Assembly: GCA_937862735.1 (NCBI GenBank)
Contig: CALMDH010000329.1
Coordinates: forward strand, 1 to 64,000
Direction: 5' to 3'
Length of the DNA: 64,000 bases
DNA from: M0108 sp937862735
GTDB taxonomy: Bacteria > Pseudomonadota > Gammaproteobacteria > Chromatiales > Chromatiaceae
The position numbers and the translations under genes are program-made. Positions 7,649 to 16,688 of the stretch are shown here, in pieces. Under the pieces are notes generated by a model. That model ran no database searches, had not been told where the DNA came from, and was given only the letters and a program-made list of their open reading frames with translations. Within the stretch, counting starts at the first letter, position 1. Each line of letters begins with the position of its first letter.

Positions 7649-8869
7649 GTGCGCATCTATCTCACTGGCCAGCGTAATTTCGCCAACCGCGGCTGCGAAG
7701 CGCTGGTGCGCTCCACCTGTCAATTGCTCAACGAGATCGCCCCGGGCGCCGAGATCCTGGTCCCCAGTGATCTGCCGGCGTTCGACCGCCAGCAATGGCC
7801 GGAACATGAGGCGGCCGGCGTGCGCTTTGTCCCCACCTATCCCCGCCCCCTGTGGCACCACGCCTGGCGCTTCCTGATGGCGCGCCGCTGGCCGGCGCGC
7901 CACGACGGGGTCACCCGGCTGCCGCTTAATCCCCGCCAGCGCGCCGCGCTCGCCGCCGCGGACCGGGTGTTGTCCCTGGGCGGCGACATGTACTCCCTCG
8001 ATTACGGTCCGCCGGTGCGCATTGCCAGCCTGGACGCGGCCGCGCTGGACGCCGGCATCCCCACCCTGCTGTGGGGGGCCTCCGTCGGCCCGTTTCATGC
8101 CCATCCCGCGCTGGAGCGGGCCCTGCTGGCCCATCTGCGCCGCTTCACCGGCGTGGTCGTCCGCGAGCCCCTCTCCCGCGACTATCTGGCGGCCGCGGGC
8201 GTGAAGAATCTGACCCTGGCGACCGATCCCGCCTTCCATCTGCCCGCCGAGATGGCGGCGGCGCCGCGGCTCGACCACGCCCAGGCGGCCGGCAAGCAGC
8301 TGCTCGGGCTCAATCTGAGCCCGATCGCCTACCAGCTGGCCACCCGCCACGGGCTGGATTTCTATCGGGAAATGGCCCAATTCGTCCGCGCGCGGGTGCG
8401 GCGCGACGACCTGTTCGTGGTCCTCATCCCCCACGTCATGGCCCGCCCCGGCCGCCGCGGCGCGGATGATTATCAGGTGCTGCGCACCCTGGAAGCGCGC
8501 CTGGAGCCGGCGGTGCGCGGCGCCGTCTGGCTCGCGCCCCCGACGTGGAACGCCGCCCAGTACAAGGGGCTCATCGGTCGCTGCCAGACCTTTATCGGCG
8601 CCCGCACCCACACCACCCTCGCCGCGCTGTCGCAGGGCATCCCCACCCTGTCGCTCAGTTACAGCGTCAAGGCCACCGGCATCAACCAACAGCTGCTCGG
8701 CACCCGGGAGTATGTGCTGCCGCTGCCGCAGGCCACCGCCGCCGCCCTGGAAGCGCGTTTCCGGGTCCTGCGCGCCCAGGCGCCGGCCCTCACCACCCAG
8801 CTGCGCGCGGCCCTGGAACCGGCGCGGCAGGCCAGCCGGGAGGCGCTGCGGCAGTGGTGGGGGCGCTGA
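7649..8869 (+). CDS. Polysaccharide pyruvyl transferase-family protein
   Basis: A 406-residue protein. A GTG start at 7649 has AGGGG 7 bp upstream. The N-terminus NFANRGCEALVRSTCQLL matches the family's typical opening (GN-GDEA-like), followed by a GGDMYSLDYG segment (near residue 111), TLLWGASVGPF, and a C-terminal CQTFIGARTHTTLAAL region. Family members transfer pyruvate from phosphoenolpyruvate to a sugar, making a negatively charged ketal. Together with the sulfotransferase this predicts an acidic exopolysaccharide. The fold is GT-B like; substrate is inferred. Confidence 0.75.
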   Translation: MRIYLTGQRNFANRGCEALVRSTCQLLNEIAPGAEILVPSDLPAFDRQQWPEHEAAGVRFVPTYPRPLWHHAWRFLMARRWPARHDGVTRLPLNPRQRAALAAADRVLSLGGDMYSLDYGPPVRIASLDAAALDAGIPTLLWGASVGPFHAHPALERALLAHLRRFTGVVVREPLSRDYLAAAGVKNLTLATDPAFHLPAEMAAAPRLDHAQAAGKQLLGLNLSPIAYQLATRHGLDFYREMAQFVRARVRRDDLFVVLIPHVMARPGRRGADDYQVLRTLEARLEPAVRGAVWLAPPTWNAAQYKGLIGRCQTFIGARTHTTLAALSQGIPTLSLSYSVKATGINQQLLGTREYVLPLPQATAAALEARFRVLRAQAPALTTQLRAALEPARQASREALRQWWGR

Positions 8870-8885
8870 CGGTCCCCCGCCGCTG

Positions 8886-10181
8886 ATGCGCCTCTCCCGG
8901 CACACCCTCGCCGCCCTGGCCGCCCTGTGGCTGGGGGCGCTTTCCGGCGCGGCGGCCACCTTCCTGACCCAGGTGGTGCAGGCCCGCATCCTGGGGCCCG
9001 CCGACTATGGCCTGTTCGCCGCGGCCTGGAGCGGCGTCTCCCTGGCGGCGCCGCTCGCCGGGCTGGGACTGGCGCCGCTGTGGCTGCGCCGCTACGGGGA
9101 AGAGGGCTATCAGGCCCACCGCTGGCTGCCGGGGAGCTATCGGTTCGCCGCGCTCAGCACCGCGCTGGTCACCGCCGGCCTGCTGGCCTGGGCCGCCGGG
9201 GGCGCCCCCCCGGGGGTGGGCCTGGTCATCGCCCTGCTCGCCGGCCAGGTGGCGGCGCAGCTGGGCCTGGAACTGGCCGCGGCGCGCCTGCAGCTGGAGG
9301 AACGGTATCGTACCCTGGCGCTCCTGCAGGCGGCGCCGCCCTGGTTGCGCCTGGGGCTGCTCGGCGGCCTGCTGGGCGTGGCCGGCCCGGCAGTGAGCGT
9401 GCCCCAGGTGGCCGGCGTCTGGCTGGTGGTGGCGTTCCTCACCCTGGGCCTGACCCTGGTCTGGGCGCGTCCCGGCGCCCTGCGCCGCCTGCGGTTGCGC
9501 GGCCATCAGCCCGTGGCGGCCCCCGCCGCGCCCGTGCCGTCCGGGCGCGCCGTGGCCCGCGCGGCCTGGCCCTATGGCCTCGGCAGCCTGTTTTACCTGA
9601 TCTACTTCCAGAGCGACATCCTCCTGCTCAGCCTGCTGGTGGGCACCGCCGCCGCCGGCGTCTACCAGGTAGCGTTTGTCGCCCTGGTCGGCGTCTATCT
9701 GCTGCCCACCGCCCTGGTGCAGAAATACCTGCAGCCCAAGCTGCACCGCTGGGCGCATCACGACCGCGCGCGCTTCCACCAGGCCTATCGCGCCAGCGTC
9801 CGCGTCCTGGCCGGGCTGGGCGTGCTGGCCGGGCTGGCGCTGTGGGGGCTGGCGCCGCCGCTGATCCGCCTGCTGTTCGGCGACGCCTATGCCGCCGCCA
9901 GCGACCTGCTGATGGTGCTGGCCTGCGCCGTCCCCTTCCGCTTTGTCGCCACCGGCATGGGCGCGGTGTTGAGCACCCGGGAGCATATCCACCGCAAGGT
10001 CCGCTACATGGGGCTGACCGCGGCGCTGAACGTGGCCCTCAATCTGGCCCTGATTCCCGCCTTCGCCGCGACCGGCGCGGCGGTGGCCACGGTGATCAGC
10101 GACCTCGTGCTGACGTGGCTCTACTGGCGCGGTCTGCGCCGTCAGGTCTTTCCCACCCCCACCCCGCGAGGCGCGCGATGA
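8886..10181 (+). CDS. Wzx-type polysaccharide flippase (MOP superfamily)
   Basis: A 431-residue membrane protein with about 12 hydrophobic segments. ATG at 8886 follows the previous stop by 14 bp; a longer reading frame extends upstream inside the previous gene but is not needed. FLTQVVQARILGPADYGLFAAAWS near the N-terminus is the usual first-helices signature of RfbX/MATE-like exporters, and the C-terminal LNVALNLALIPAFAATGAAVATVISD is equally typical. It would flip lipid-linked repeat units to the periplasm for the polymerase. Confidence 0.8.
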   Translation: MRLSRHTLAALAALWLGALSGAAATFLTQVVQARILGPADYGLFAAAWSGVSLAAPLAGLGLAPLWLRRYGEEGYQAHRWLPGSYRFAALSTALVTAGLLAWAAGGAPPGVGLVIALLAGQVAAQLGLELAAARLQLEERYRTLALLQAAPPWLRLGLLGGLLGVAGPAVSVPQVAGVWLVVAFLTLGLTLVWARPGALRRLRLRGHQPVAAPAAPVPSGRAVARAAWPYGLGSLFYLIYFQSDILLLSLLVGTAAAGVYQVAFVALVGVYLLPTALVQKYLQPKLHRWAHHDRARFHQAYRASVRVLAGLGVLAGLALWGLAPPLIRLLFGDAYAAASDLLMVLACAVPFRFVATGMGAVLSTREHIHRKVRYMGLTAALNVALNLALIPAFAATGAAVATVISDLVLTWLYWRGLRRQVFPTPTPRGAR

Positions 10182-11602
10182 CCACCGTCCCCCCGCCCTT
10201 CCCTCCCCCGGACGACCCCGCGGCGGTGCTGGCCGCGGTGGTGACCCACGGCTACTGCATCGGCTGCGGCGCCTGCGCGGTGGCGGATCCGCGCATCACC
10301 CTCGCCGAAACCCCCCACGGCCTCTACACCGCCGTCCTGCCGCCCCGGCCCCGGCCGGCGGCTGGCCAGGTCTGCCCCTTCGCCGCCACCGCCAACGAGG
10401 ACCACCTGGCGCCCGAACTCTTCCCCGACGCCCCCCATCACCATCCGCTCCTGGGGCGCTACGCCGGCCTGTACGCCGGCGCGGTGACCGAAGGCGACTA
10501 TCGCGCCGCCGGAAGTTCCGGCGGCCTGGTCACCTGGCTGGTCAGCGAATTGTTACGCCGGGGAGACATCGACGGCGTGATCCACGTGGCGCCCGCCGCC
10601 GACCAGCCCGGCCAGTTTGCGTACCGCCTCTCGACCTCGGTCGCGGCGGTGCGCCAGGGGGCCAAATCCCGCTACTATCCGGTGCAGTTCGCCCAGGTGC
10701 TCCAGGGCCTCGCCGGGCGCGGCCAGCGCTTTGCCTTCGTCGGCGTGCCCTGCTTCGTCAAGGCGGTCCGCCTCCTCGCCCGCCAGGACCCGGCCCTGCG
10801 CGCGGCGCTCCCCTATTGCCTGGCCATTTTCTGCGGCCACCTCAAAAGCAAGGCCTTTGCCGAAATGATTGCCTGGCAGTGCGGCGTCCCGCCCGGCGAA
10901 CCCTTTGCCATCGACTTTCGCCATAAACGCCCGGGGGCGCCCGCCAACCGCTACGCCGTGAGCGTCACGCCCCTGGCCGCCGCGGCCGCGCCCCCGCGGG
11001 TGGTGCCGATCGCCAAGCTCTACGGACTGGATTGGGGCCTTGGCCTGTTCAAGCCCCAGGCCTGCGACGGGTGTGACGACGTCGCCGGGGAACTGGCGGA
11101 TCTGGCGGCCGGGGATGCCTGGCTGCCCGGCTATGTCGCCGATCCCCGCGGCGCCAATGTGCTGATCGTGCGCCATCCCGCGCTGCTGACGCTGCTGAGC
11201 GCCGCGGCCGCCGCCGGGCGCCTGACGCTCACCGCCCTGGCCGCCCCGGAGATCGTGCGCTCGCAAGCGGCCAGTTTCCGCCACCGCCGGGAAGGCCTGG
11301 CCCTGCGGCTGCACGACGCCGACCAGCGCGGCGCCTGGCGCCCCGCCAAGCGTATCGCCCCCGGCACCGCCGGCGTGTCGCGCCGCCGCGCTCAGCTGTA
11401 CCGGCTGCGGGCGCGCCTGGCCGCGCGCTCGCATCAGCGCTATCTCCTCGCCCGCCGCCATCGCCACTTCCTGCTGTTCCCGGTGCTGATGGCCGGCGAT
11501 GAACTGCGGTACTACCTCTGGCGGGGCCGCTGGTGGCGGGCGCTGCCCAAGCTGCTGCTGACCCTGGCCCGGGCCTGGCGCCGGGGGCGCGCCGGCCGAT
11601 GA
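10178..11602 (+). CDS. FrhB/coenzyme F420 hydrogenase beta subunit-like protein
   Basis: A 474-residue protein; ATG at 10178 overlaps the flippase stop (ATGA). CIGCGACAVADPR (residues 24-36) is a ferredoxin-like cysteine cluster, followed by GSSGGLVTWL, FVGVPCFVKAVRLL, FCGHLKSKAF and CDGCDDVAGELADLAAGDAW, all in the order seen in the FrhB/FdhB family. Proteins of this family are common in polysaccharide clusters, where a redox or pyruvyl-related role has been proposed but not generally shown. F420 itself is not implied. It sits beside the flippase and polymerase genes. Confidence 0.7.
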   Translation: MTTVPPPFPPPDDPAAVLAAVVTHGYCIGCGACAVADPRITLAETPHGLYTAVLPPRPRPAAGQVCPFAATANEDHLAPELFPDAPHHHPLLGRYAGLYAGAVTEGDYRAAGSSGGLVTWLVSELLRRGDIDGVIHVAPAADQPGQFAYRLSTSVAAVRQGAKSRYYPVQFAQVLQGLAGRGQRFAFVGVPCFVKAVRLLARQDPALRAALPYCLAIFCGHLKSKAFAEMIAWQCGVPPGEPFAIDFRHKRPGAPANRYAVSVTPLAAAAAPPRVVPIAKLYGLDWGLGLFKPQACDGCDDVAGELADLAAGDAWLPGYVADPRGANVLIVRHPALLTLLSAAAAAGRLTLTALAAPEIVRSQAASFRHRREGLALRLHDADQRGAWRPAKRIAPGTAGVSRRRAQLYRLRARLAARSHQRYLLARRHRHFLLFPVLMAGDELRYYLWRGRWWRALPKLLLTLARAWRRGRAGR

Positions 11603-12894
11603 TTACCTGGCGCTACCGCCTGCTCCTGCCGGCACTGGTGGCGGTGCTCCTTACCCTGCCGCGCAGCGCGGCCACCTATCCCCTGTACCTGCTCGCCAGC
11701 CTGCTGCTGGTGGATCTAGGACGCCTGCGCCGCGCCACCCTGGTGGTGCTGGTGGGAGGGCTGGTGTGGTTCGCCCTCGCCTTCTATCTGCAGGGGCCGG
11801 GGGTCTCGGTCACCGCCCTGGGGCTGGAGGTAGCCCTGGTCCTGCCCACCCTGCTGTTCCTGGCCGGCGCGCCGGTGCGCCTCACCGCCGCCCAGGCGAC
11901 CCAGGTGGTGCGGCTGCTCAACGTCCTGGTGGCCGGGTTCAGCTTTTACCATCTCCTCACCCTGGGGTTTCCCCTGCGCCTCCCCTACCGCGACTATCTC
12001 CCGGATGAATACTTTGGCGCCTACGGCGTGGGCGGGGCGCAACTGGTCACCCTCATCGGCTTTTTTGGCCTGGTGGCGGAACAGCTCAGCGACCGGCCCG
12101 GGCGCGGGGCGCGCCTGCTGGCGCTGATCAACTTTCTCCTGCCGAGTTACATCGTCGGCATTGTCGCCGGCGTGGCGGGCCTGAGCCTGCTGGTCCGGCG
12201 CCGGCCCCTGCTGCTGGCGGCCGGGGTGCTGGTGATCGCCCTGCCGCTGGCCTACGCCCTGCTGCGCCTGGACCTGGTGAACACCACCCTCGCCAGCGAA
12301 TTTGGCGCCCATCCGAAACGCCTGGCCTTCGACACCGTCCTCGCCCTGTATCGCGAACAACCGGCCACCCTGCTGCGCGGCGCCGGCCTGGGGCAGTTCT
12401 CCAGCGTCCCCGCCCTGTGGGGCAGCGCCCTGCTGCCGTCGGGGCACGGCGTGCCCACCCTGCCGGGGCTGTTTGCCAGCGACTATCACTATGACTATCT
12501 CGGCGCGCTGCTCGCGGTGAACGAGCAGGATGCCTTCGCCCTCAGTTCAAGCCTCAACAAGCCCTACAACAGCTACAGCACCTTGCTGGCCGAATGGGGA
12601 CTGGTCGCCACCCTGGGGTTCCTCGTCCTGCTGGGGCGGCGCTTTTACCAGCTGCGGGCGCGGCTGGGCCCCTACAGCGCGGTGCTGTTCGTTACGGTAA
12701 TGATTCTCTATGGCGGGGAATTATGGCATGACGATCTGTGGCTCGGCTTCCTGTTGTTAGGCGCCACGGGCTTCCGCCGGGCCGGCCATTCGCCGCCCGC
12801 GGCCACCGCGCGGTTCGCGCCGGTCGCGCCGGGCCTGGCCGGGGGTAGCGCTGACAGAATTGGTCAGAAACCGCCCGGCGGTTCCACCCTATAA
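11599..12894 (+). CDS. Polytopic membrane protein, probable polysaccharide polymerase (Wzy-like)
   Basis: A 431-residue protein with about ten hydrophobic segments and one long hydrophilic loop (residues ~225-335) containing LRGAGLGQFSSVPALWGS and LNKPYNSYSTLLAEWG. The last segment resembles the O-antigen polymerase end of Wzy proteins, which are too divergent for firm recognition. ATGA overlap with the upstream gene. The 3' end of this gene (12852-12895) contains the repeat-type promoter of the fliF operon, so the polysaccharide and flagellar operons are interlocked. Confidence 0.6.
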   Translation: MITWRYRLLLPALVAVLLTLPRSAATYPLYLLASLLLVDLGRLRRATLVVLVGGLVWFALAFYLQGPGVSVTALGLEVALVLPTLLFLAGAPVRLTAAQATQVVRLLNVLVAGFSFYHLLTLGFPLRLPYRDYLPDEYFGAYGVGGAQLVTLIGFFGLVAEQLSDRPGRGARLLALINFLLPSYIVGIVAGVAGLSLLVRRRPLLLAAGVLVIALPLAYALLRLDLVNTTLASEFGAHPKRLAFDTVLALYREQPATLLRGAGLGQFSSVPALWGSALLPSGHGVPTLPGLFASDYHYDYLGALLAVNEQDAFALSSSLNKPYNSYSTLLAEWGLVATLGFLVLLGRRFYQLRARLGPYSAVLFVTVMILYGGELWHDDLWLGFLLLGATGFRRAGHSPPAATARFAPVAPGLAGGSADRIGQKPPGGSTL

Positions 12895-12895
12895 T
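12852..12895 (+). promoter_or_regulatory. GGTCAGAA-repeat promoter of the fliF operon
   Basis: TGACAGAA (12852-12859) and GGTCAGAA (12862-12869) are 10 bp apart, followed after exactly 20 bp by a perfect TATAAT (12890-12895). Sixteen consecutive bases (12855-12870) are identical to 790-805 in the exopolysaccharide promoter. It lies inside the 3' end of the preceding gene and leaves a leader of about 225 bp before fliF. No sigma54 -24/-12 pair is seen here. Confidence 0.65.
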
Positions 12896-13128
12896 CACTC
12901 GCGCCCTGTCCCCGCCCGACCGTCGGATGGGCCGGCGGCGGGGCGCCGTCCGCCGCTCCACCCTTCGCGTCGTTCCCCGGGAGAACCCCCTGATTCAGCC
13001 CCGCGCTACCGCTGCCCTTGGCCTGCCCGACCCCCGCCGGGCGGGGTGCCACGCCGCCCCGCCCCGCCGCGACGGGCGCACCGGACCCCCCGCGGCCACG
13101 CCGCCGCTCGCGCGCGCCCCGGCCCCGC

Positions 13129-14772
13129 ATGCCCAACCCTGAGTCCGCCGCGCCACCTGCAGCCGCCGCGACCCTGCGCACGCGCCTGAGCGCCCTGGGC
13201 GCACGGCTGGCCACGTGGTCCCCGGCGCGCAAAATCACCGCGGCCGTCGGTGGCGCCCTGGTGTTCGCCCTGCTCGCGGCCCTGCTGCTGTGGCGCGGCG
13301 AGGCCGAGTATGGCGTCCTGTTTTCCAACCTGGACGCCCGCGACGGCGCCGCGATCATCACCGCGCTGCAACAGCAGAATGTCCCCTATCGCCTGTCGGG
13401 GGACGGCGCGGTCATTCTCGTGCCGCGGACGACCGTCCACGAAACCCGGCTGCGCCTCGCCGCCAGCGGCCTGCCCAGCGGCGGGCACGTCGGCTTCGAA
13501 TTGCTGGATGAGCAGAAAATCGGCCTGTCGCAATTCGGCGAGCAGGTGAACTACCAGCGCAGCCTGCAGGGCGAGCTGGCGCGCACCATCAGCGCCATGG
13601 GCGCGGTCGCCGCGGTGCGCGTGCATCTGGCCATCCCGCGGCCCACCGCCTTTCTGCGTGACAGCCAAAAGCCCAGCGCCTCGGTCTTTATCACCCTGCG
13701 TCCGGGGCGCTCGCTCGATGCCGGCCAGATTGCCGGGATCGTCCATCTCGTCTCCGCCAGCGTGCCGCAACTCAGTCCGGCCGCGGTCAGTCTGGTCAAC
13801 GAACGCGGCGAGCTGCTGACCGCCCCGGACGGGCCCGGCGGCCGCCTGGGCCTGAATGCCGGGCAAATCGCCTACGTGCGGCAACTGGAGGCCGATTACG
13901 TTGCGCGCATCAACCACCTGCTCGAACCGCTGTTCGGCGCCCACCATTTCCGTGCTCAGGTGACGGCGGACGTGGATTTCAGCGAGGTCGAACAGACGGC
14001 CGAAACCTTTAAGCCGAATCCGGACAAGGACCAGGCGATACGCAGTCAGACCCTCGCCAACGAGCAGCAGCGCGGGCCGACCATCCAGGGCGTGCCGGGG
14101 GCCTTGACCAACCAGCCGCCGGTTCCGGCCACCGCGCCCATCACCACCCCGCCGGTGGTCCCCGGCGCCCCCACCGGCGAGCAGAGCACCCGCACCAGTT
14201 CCACCACCAATTTCGAGGTCGACCGCACCATCGCGCACACCAAGCGCCCGGTGGGCCAGATCAAACGGCTGTCCGTCGCGGTGGTGGTCAATGACGACGC
14301 CCTCACCCCCCCACCGGACCCGGCGGCCGGCGTTGACCCGCTGAAACTCATCGCCAACCTGGTCACGGAAGCGGTCGGTATCCAGGAGGCGCGCGGCGAC
14401 ACCCTGGCCGTCTCCAGCACCCGGTTCCTCAATGCAGACGGCCCGGCGATCCCCCTCTGGCAGGACCAGGAGATGCTGCAACTCATCAATACCCTGCTCA
14501 TCTGGGTCATGGTGCTCGTGACGGGGGTGGTGGCCTATTTCACCCTGCTGCGCCCCCTGCTGCGCGCCATCCGCGGACCGGACAGCGGCCGGCGGGACCC
14601 GGCAGCCGCCGACGACGTGCGCGTCAGCCTCAGCGGCCGCCGGGAGGGTCCGGGCGCCCCGGGCGAGGGCAGCGCGCCGGGTGACTACGCGGCGCACCTC
14701 GACCGCGCCCGGGAACTCGCCCGCACCGACCCGCGGCTGGTCGCCCATGTAATTCGCGAATGGATGAAGTGA
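13129..14772 (+). CDS. fliF: Flagellar MS-ring protein FliF
   Basis: A 547-residue protein, family length. Membrane segment near residues 35-55, then the secretin-like ring-building domain (YGVLFSNLDARDGAAIITAL, ...GELARTISAM-AVAAVRVHLAIP) and a second membrane segment near 450-475; the C-terminal acidic tail binds FliG. FliF forms the inner-membrane ring on which the basal body is built. ATG at 13129 has no obvious Shine-Dalgarno sequence; a TTG at 13018 in the same frame is a weaker alternative, so the start is uncertain. First gene of a 10-gene operon. Confidence 0.93.
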   Translation: MPNPESAAPPAAAATLRTRLSALGARLATWSPARKITAAVGGALVFALLAALLLWRGEAEYGVLFSNLDARDGAAIITALQQQNVPYRLSGDGAVILVPRTTVHETRLRLAASGLPSGGHVGFELLDEQKIGLSQFGEQVNYQRSLQGELARTISAMGAVAAVRVHLAIPRPTAFLRDSQKPSASVFITLRPGRSLDAGQIAGIVHLVSASVPQLSPAAVSLVNERGELLTAPDGPGGRLGLNAGQIAYVRQLEADYVARINHLLEPLFGAHHFRAQVTADVDFSEVEQTAETFKPNPDKDQAIRSQTLANEQQRGPTIQGVPGALTNQPPVPATAPITTPPVVPGAPTGEQSTRTSSTTNFEVDRTIAHTKRPVGQIKRLSVAVVVNDDALTPPPDPAAGVDPLKLIANLVTEAVGIQEARGDTLAVSSTRFLNADGPAIPLWQDQEMLQLINTLLIWVMVLVTGVVAYFTLLRPLLRAIRGPDSGRRDPAAADDVRVSLSGRREGPGAPGEGSAPGDYAAHLDRARELARTDPRLVAHVIREWMK

Positions 14773-14775
14773 CCA

Positions 14776-15849
14776 ATGGCAGCGTCCAGTAACCCGACGG
14801 CCACCCCGGAATCCCCCGCGGCGCCGGGCGGCGCGCCCGCCGCCGCCGCGCCCCCCGCGCCGGCCGGCCTGACCGGCGTCGAAAAGGCGGCGATGCTGCT
14901 GCTGGCGCTGGGGCCGGAGCCCGCCGGCGCGGTGTTGCGCTACCTCGATACCGCTCTCCAGGTGCGGCTGGGCCAGGCCATGGCGGCCATGCCGACCGTG
15001 CCGCGCCCGGTGGCGATCGACCTGCTGGTGGAGCTGCAGGCGCAGGTGCAGGGGGGGCCGCCGGTGTACGCCGATCCGACCCAGATTCGCGACCTGTTCG
15101 CCACCGCCCTGGGCAGCGAGCAGGCCTCGCACCTGATCGAGCATTTCCTGCCGAACGTGGGGGTGGCGAGTATTCGCCAGCTGCGTTGGATCGCGCCGGA
15201 GGATGCGGCGGAACTGATCCGCAACGAGCACCCGCAGATCATTGCCACCATCTTTGCCCATCTGGACCCTGCCCAGGCCGCGCGCATCGTCCATCACCTG
15301 CCGGGCACCCTGCGCGGCGATGTCATCCTGCGCCTGGCGACCCTGGACCGGGTGCGCCCGGCCGCCCTGCAGGAGCTCGACACGGCCCTGGCCCGCCTCC
15401 TGGCGGACAGCCGGGCGGCGCCCAAGCTCACCGGCCCCGGGGGCATTCGCGCCGCCGCCGACATTGTCAGCCTGGTCGATTACCAGGACGAGGCCGAGAT
15501 CCTGGCCCGGGTGCGGGCCTACGATCCGGCCATGGCCGACCGCCTGGTGCTGCTGTTTGACCACCTGGCGCGCATCGACGACCGCGGCCTGCAATTGCTG
15601 ATCCGCCAGGTCGATGCCGACACCCTCATCATTGCCCTCAAGGCGGCGACGGCCGACGTCCAGCTGCGGTTCTTCAGCAACATGTCCGCCGATGCCGCGG
15701 ACATCCTCAAGGAAGAGATCGAACTGCGCGGCGCGGTGCGCCTGACGGATGTGGAAACCGCGCAGCGCAAGATCGTCGCCATCGCCCGCAAACTCGCCGA
15801 AGACGGCCGGCTGACCCTGCCCAGCGCCGGCGCGGGCGAGTATGTCTAG
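14776..15849 (+). CDS. fliG: Flagellar motor switch protein FliG
   Basis: A 357-residue switch (C-ring) protein that contacts FliF and the stator. A Pro/Ala-rich extension of about 30 residues precedes the conserved core, which starts at GVEKAAMLLLALGPEPAGAVL. The middle domain contains EHPQIIATIFAHLDPAQAA with the E-H-PQ motif used to bind FliM, and the C-terminal torque helix includes LLIRQVDADTLIIALKAA. It begins three bases after the fliF stop. Confidence 0.95.
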   Translation: MAASSNPTATPESPAAPGGAPAAAAPPAPAGLTGVEKAAMLLLALGPEPAGAVLRYLDTALQVRLGQAMAAMPTVPRPVAIDLLVELQAQVQGGPPVYADPTQIRDLFATALGSEQASHLIEHFLPNVGVASIRQLRWIAPEDAAELIRNEHPQIIATIFAHLDPAQAARIVHHLPGTLRGDVILRLATLDRVRPAALQELDTALARLLADSRAAPKLTGPGGIRAAADIVSLVDYQDEAEILARVRAYDPAMADRLVLLFDHLARIDDRGLQLLIRQVDADTLIIALKAATADVQLRFFSNMSADAADILKEEIELRGAVRLTDVETAQRKIVAIARKLAEDGRLTLPSAGAGEYV

Positions 15850-15872
15850 GCGCCCGCGCTAGGAGCCGCCCC

Positions 15873-16688
15873 ATGCCCCCCCTGACCCGGCCGCGCCCCC
15901 GCGATCCCCACCCGGTGCGCGCGTGGGTGCCCGAGGACTTTGGCCCCCCGGCGCCCCGCCCCGCCGCGCCCGCCCGGTCCCCGGCCCCGCCCGCGCCCCC
16001 GGCGCCGGACGCCCGCCCGCCCCGCGCCGCCGCGCCCAGCGCCGCGCCCGCCGCCCCGGCCGGCCCCGCGACGCCGCCGGAGCGGACGCAGGGCTACCAG
16101 GCCGGCTATGCCGAAGGCTTCGCCACCGGCCAGCGGGAGGCCTACGCCAAGGGCTATGGGGAGGGTCACCAGGAGGGTTACCGCGATGGGCGCGCCGCCG
16201 GCTATCAGGACGGCCGCCCGGCCGGGTATGAAGCCGGCAGTCAGGAGGCCGGCGCCCTGGTCGCCACCCTGCGCACGCTGCTCGATGCCCTGGCGGCGAC
16301 GACCGGCGCCCTGCACCAGGCCCTCGCCGAGGACCTGCTGGCCCTCAGCGTGGAAATCGCGCGCAAGATGGTGGGCCACGCCCTGCAGACCCGGCCGGAA
16401 CAGATTTTCGACGTGCTCCAGTCCGCCCTGGCCGCGTTGCCCCAGGCGCGGGCGCGGATTCATCTGCATCCCGCGGATCTCGCCCTGGTGCGCGCGCACC
16501 TGCCGGAACACCCGGCGCTCACCGGCCACCGGCTGATCGAGGATCCGGCGCTCAGCCGCGGCGGCTGCACCCTCGACACCGACACCACCCAGCTCGATGC
16601 CAGCGTACCCACCCGCTGGGCGCGGCTTCTCGGGGGCTTCCCCGACCACCTGCTGACCGCGCCGCCGGCGGCGGGGGGGGACGCATGA
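15873..16688 (+). CDS. fliH: Flagellar assembly protein FliH
   Basis: A 271-residue negative regulator and scaffold of the export ATPase FliI. AGGAG lies 9 bp before the ATG. A Pro/Ala-rich first third is followed by Gly-Tyr repeats (GYQAGYAEGFATGQREAYAKGYGEG, about residues 71-110), which resemble the GxxxG repeat helix of FliH, then a V-type ATPase subunit E-like C-terminal domain (VEIARKMVGHAL). The stop overlaps fliI by ATGA. Confidence 0.9.
   Translation: MPPLTRPRPRDPHPVRAWVPEDFGPPAPRPAAPARSPAPPAPPAPDARPPRAAAPSAAPAAPAGPATPPERTQGYQAGYAEGFATGQREAYAKGYGEGHQEGYRDGRAAGYQDGRPAGYEAGSQEAGALVATLRTLLDALAATTGALHQALAEDLLALSVEIARKMVGHALQTRPEQIFDVLQSALAALPQARARIHLHPADLALVRAHLPEHPALTGHRLIEDPALSRGGCTLDTDTTQLDASVPTRWARLLGGFPDHLLTAPPAAGGDA

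Noticed and set aside
12840..12900. Sigma54 promoter for the fliF operon
   Set aside because: No GG-N10-GC pair with flanking consensus was found; TATAAT and the repeat motif fit better.
13006..15594. 862-codon open frame on the minus strand
   Set aside because: It lies opposite fliF and fliG and shows no motif; same GC-driven effect.
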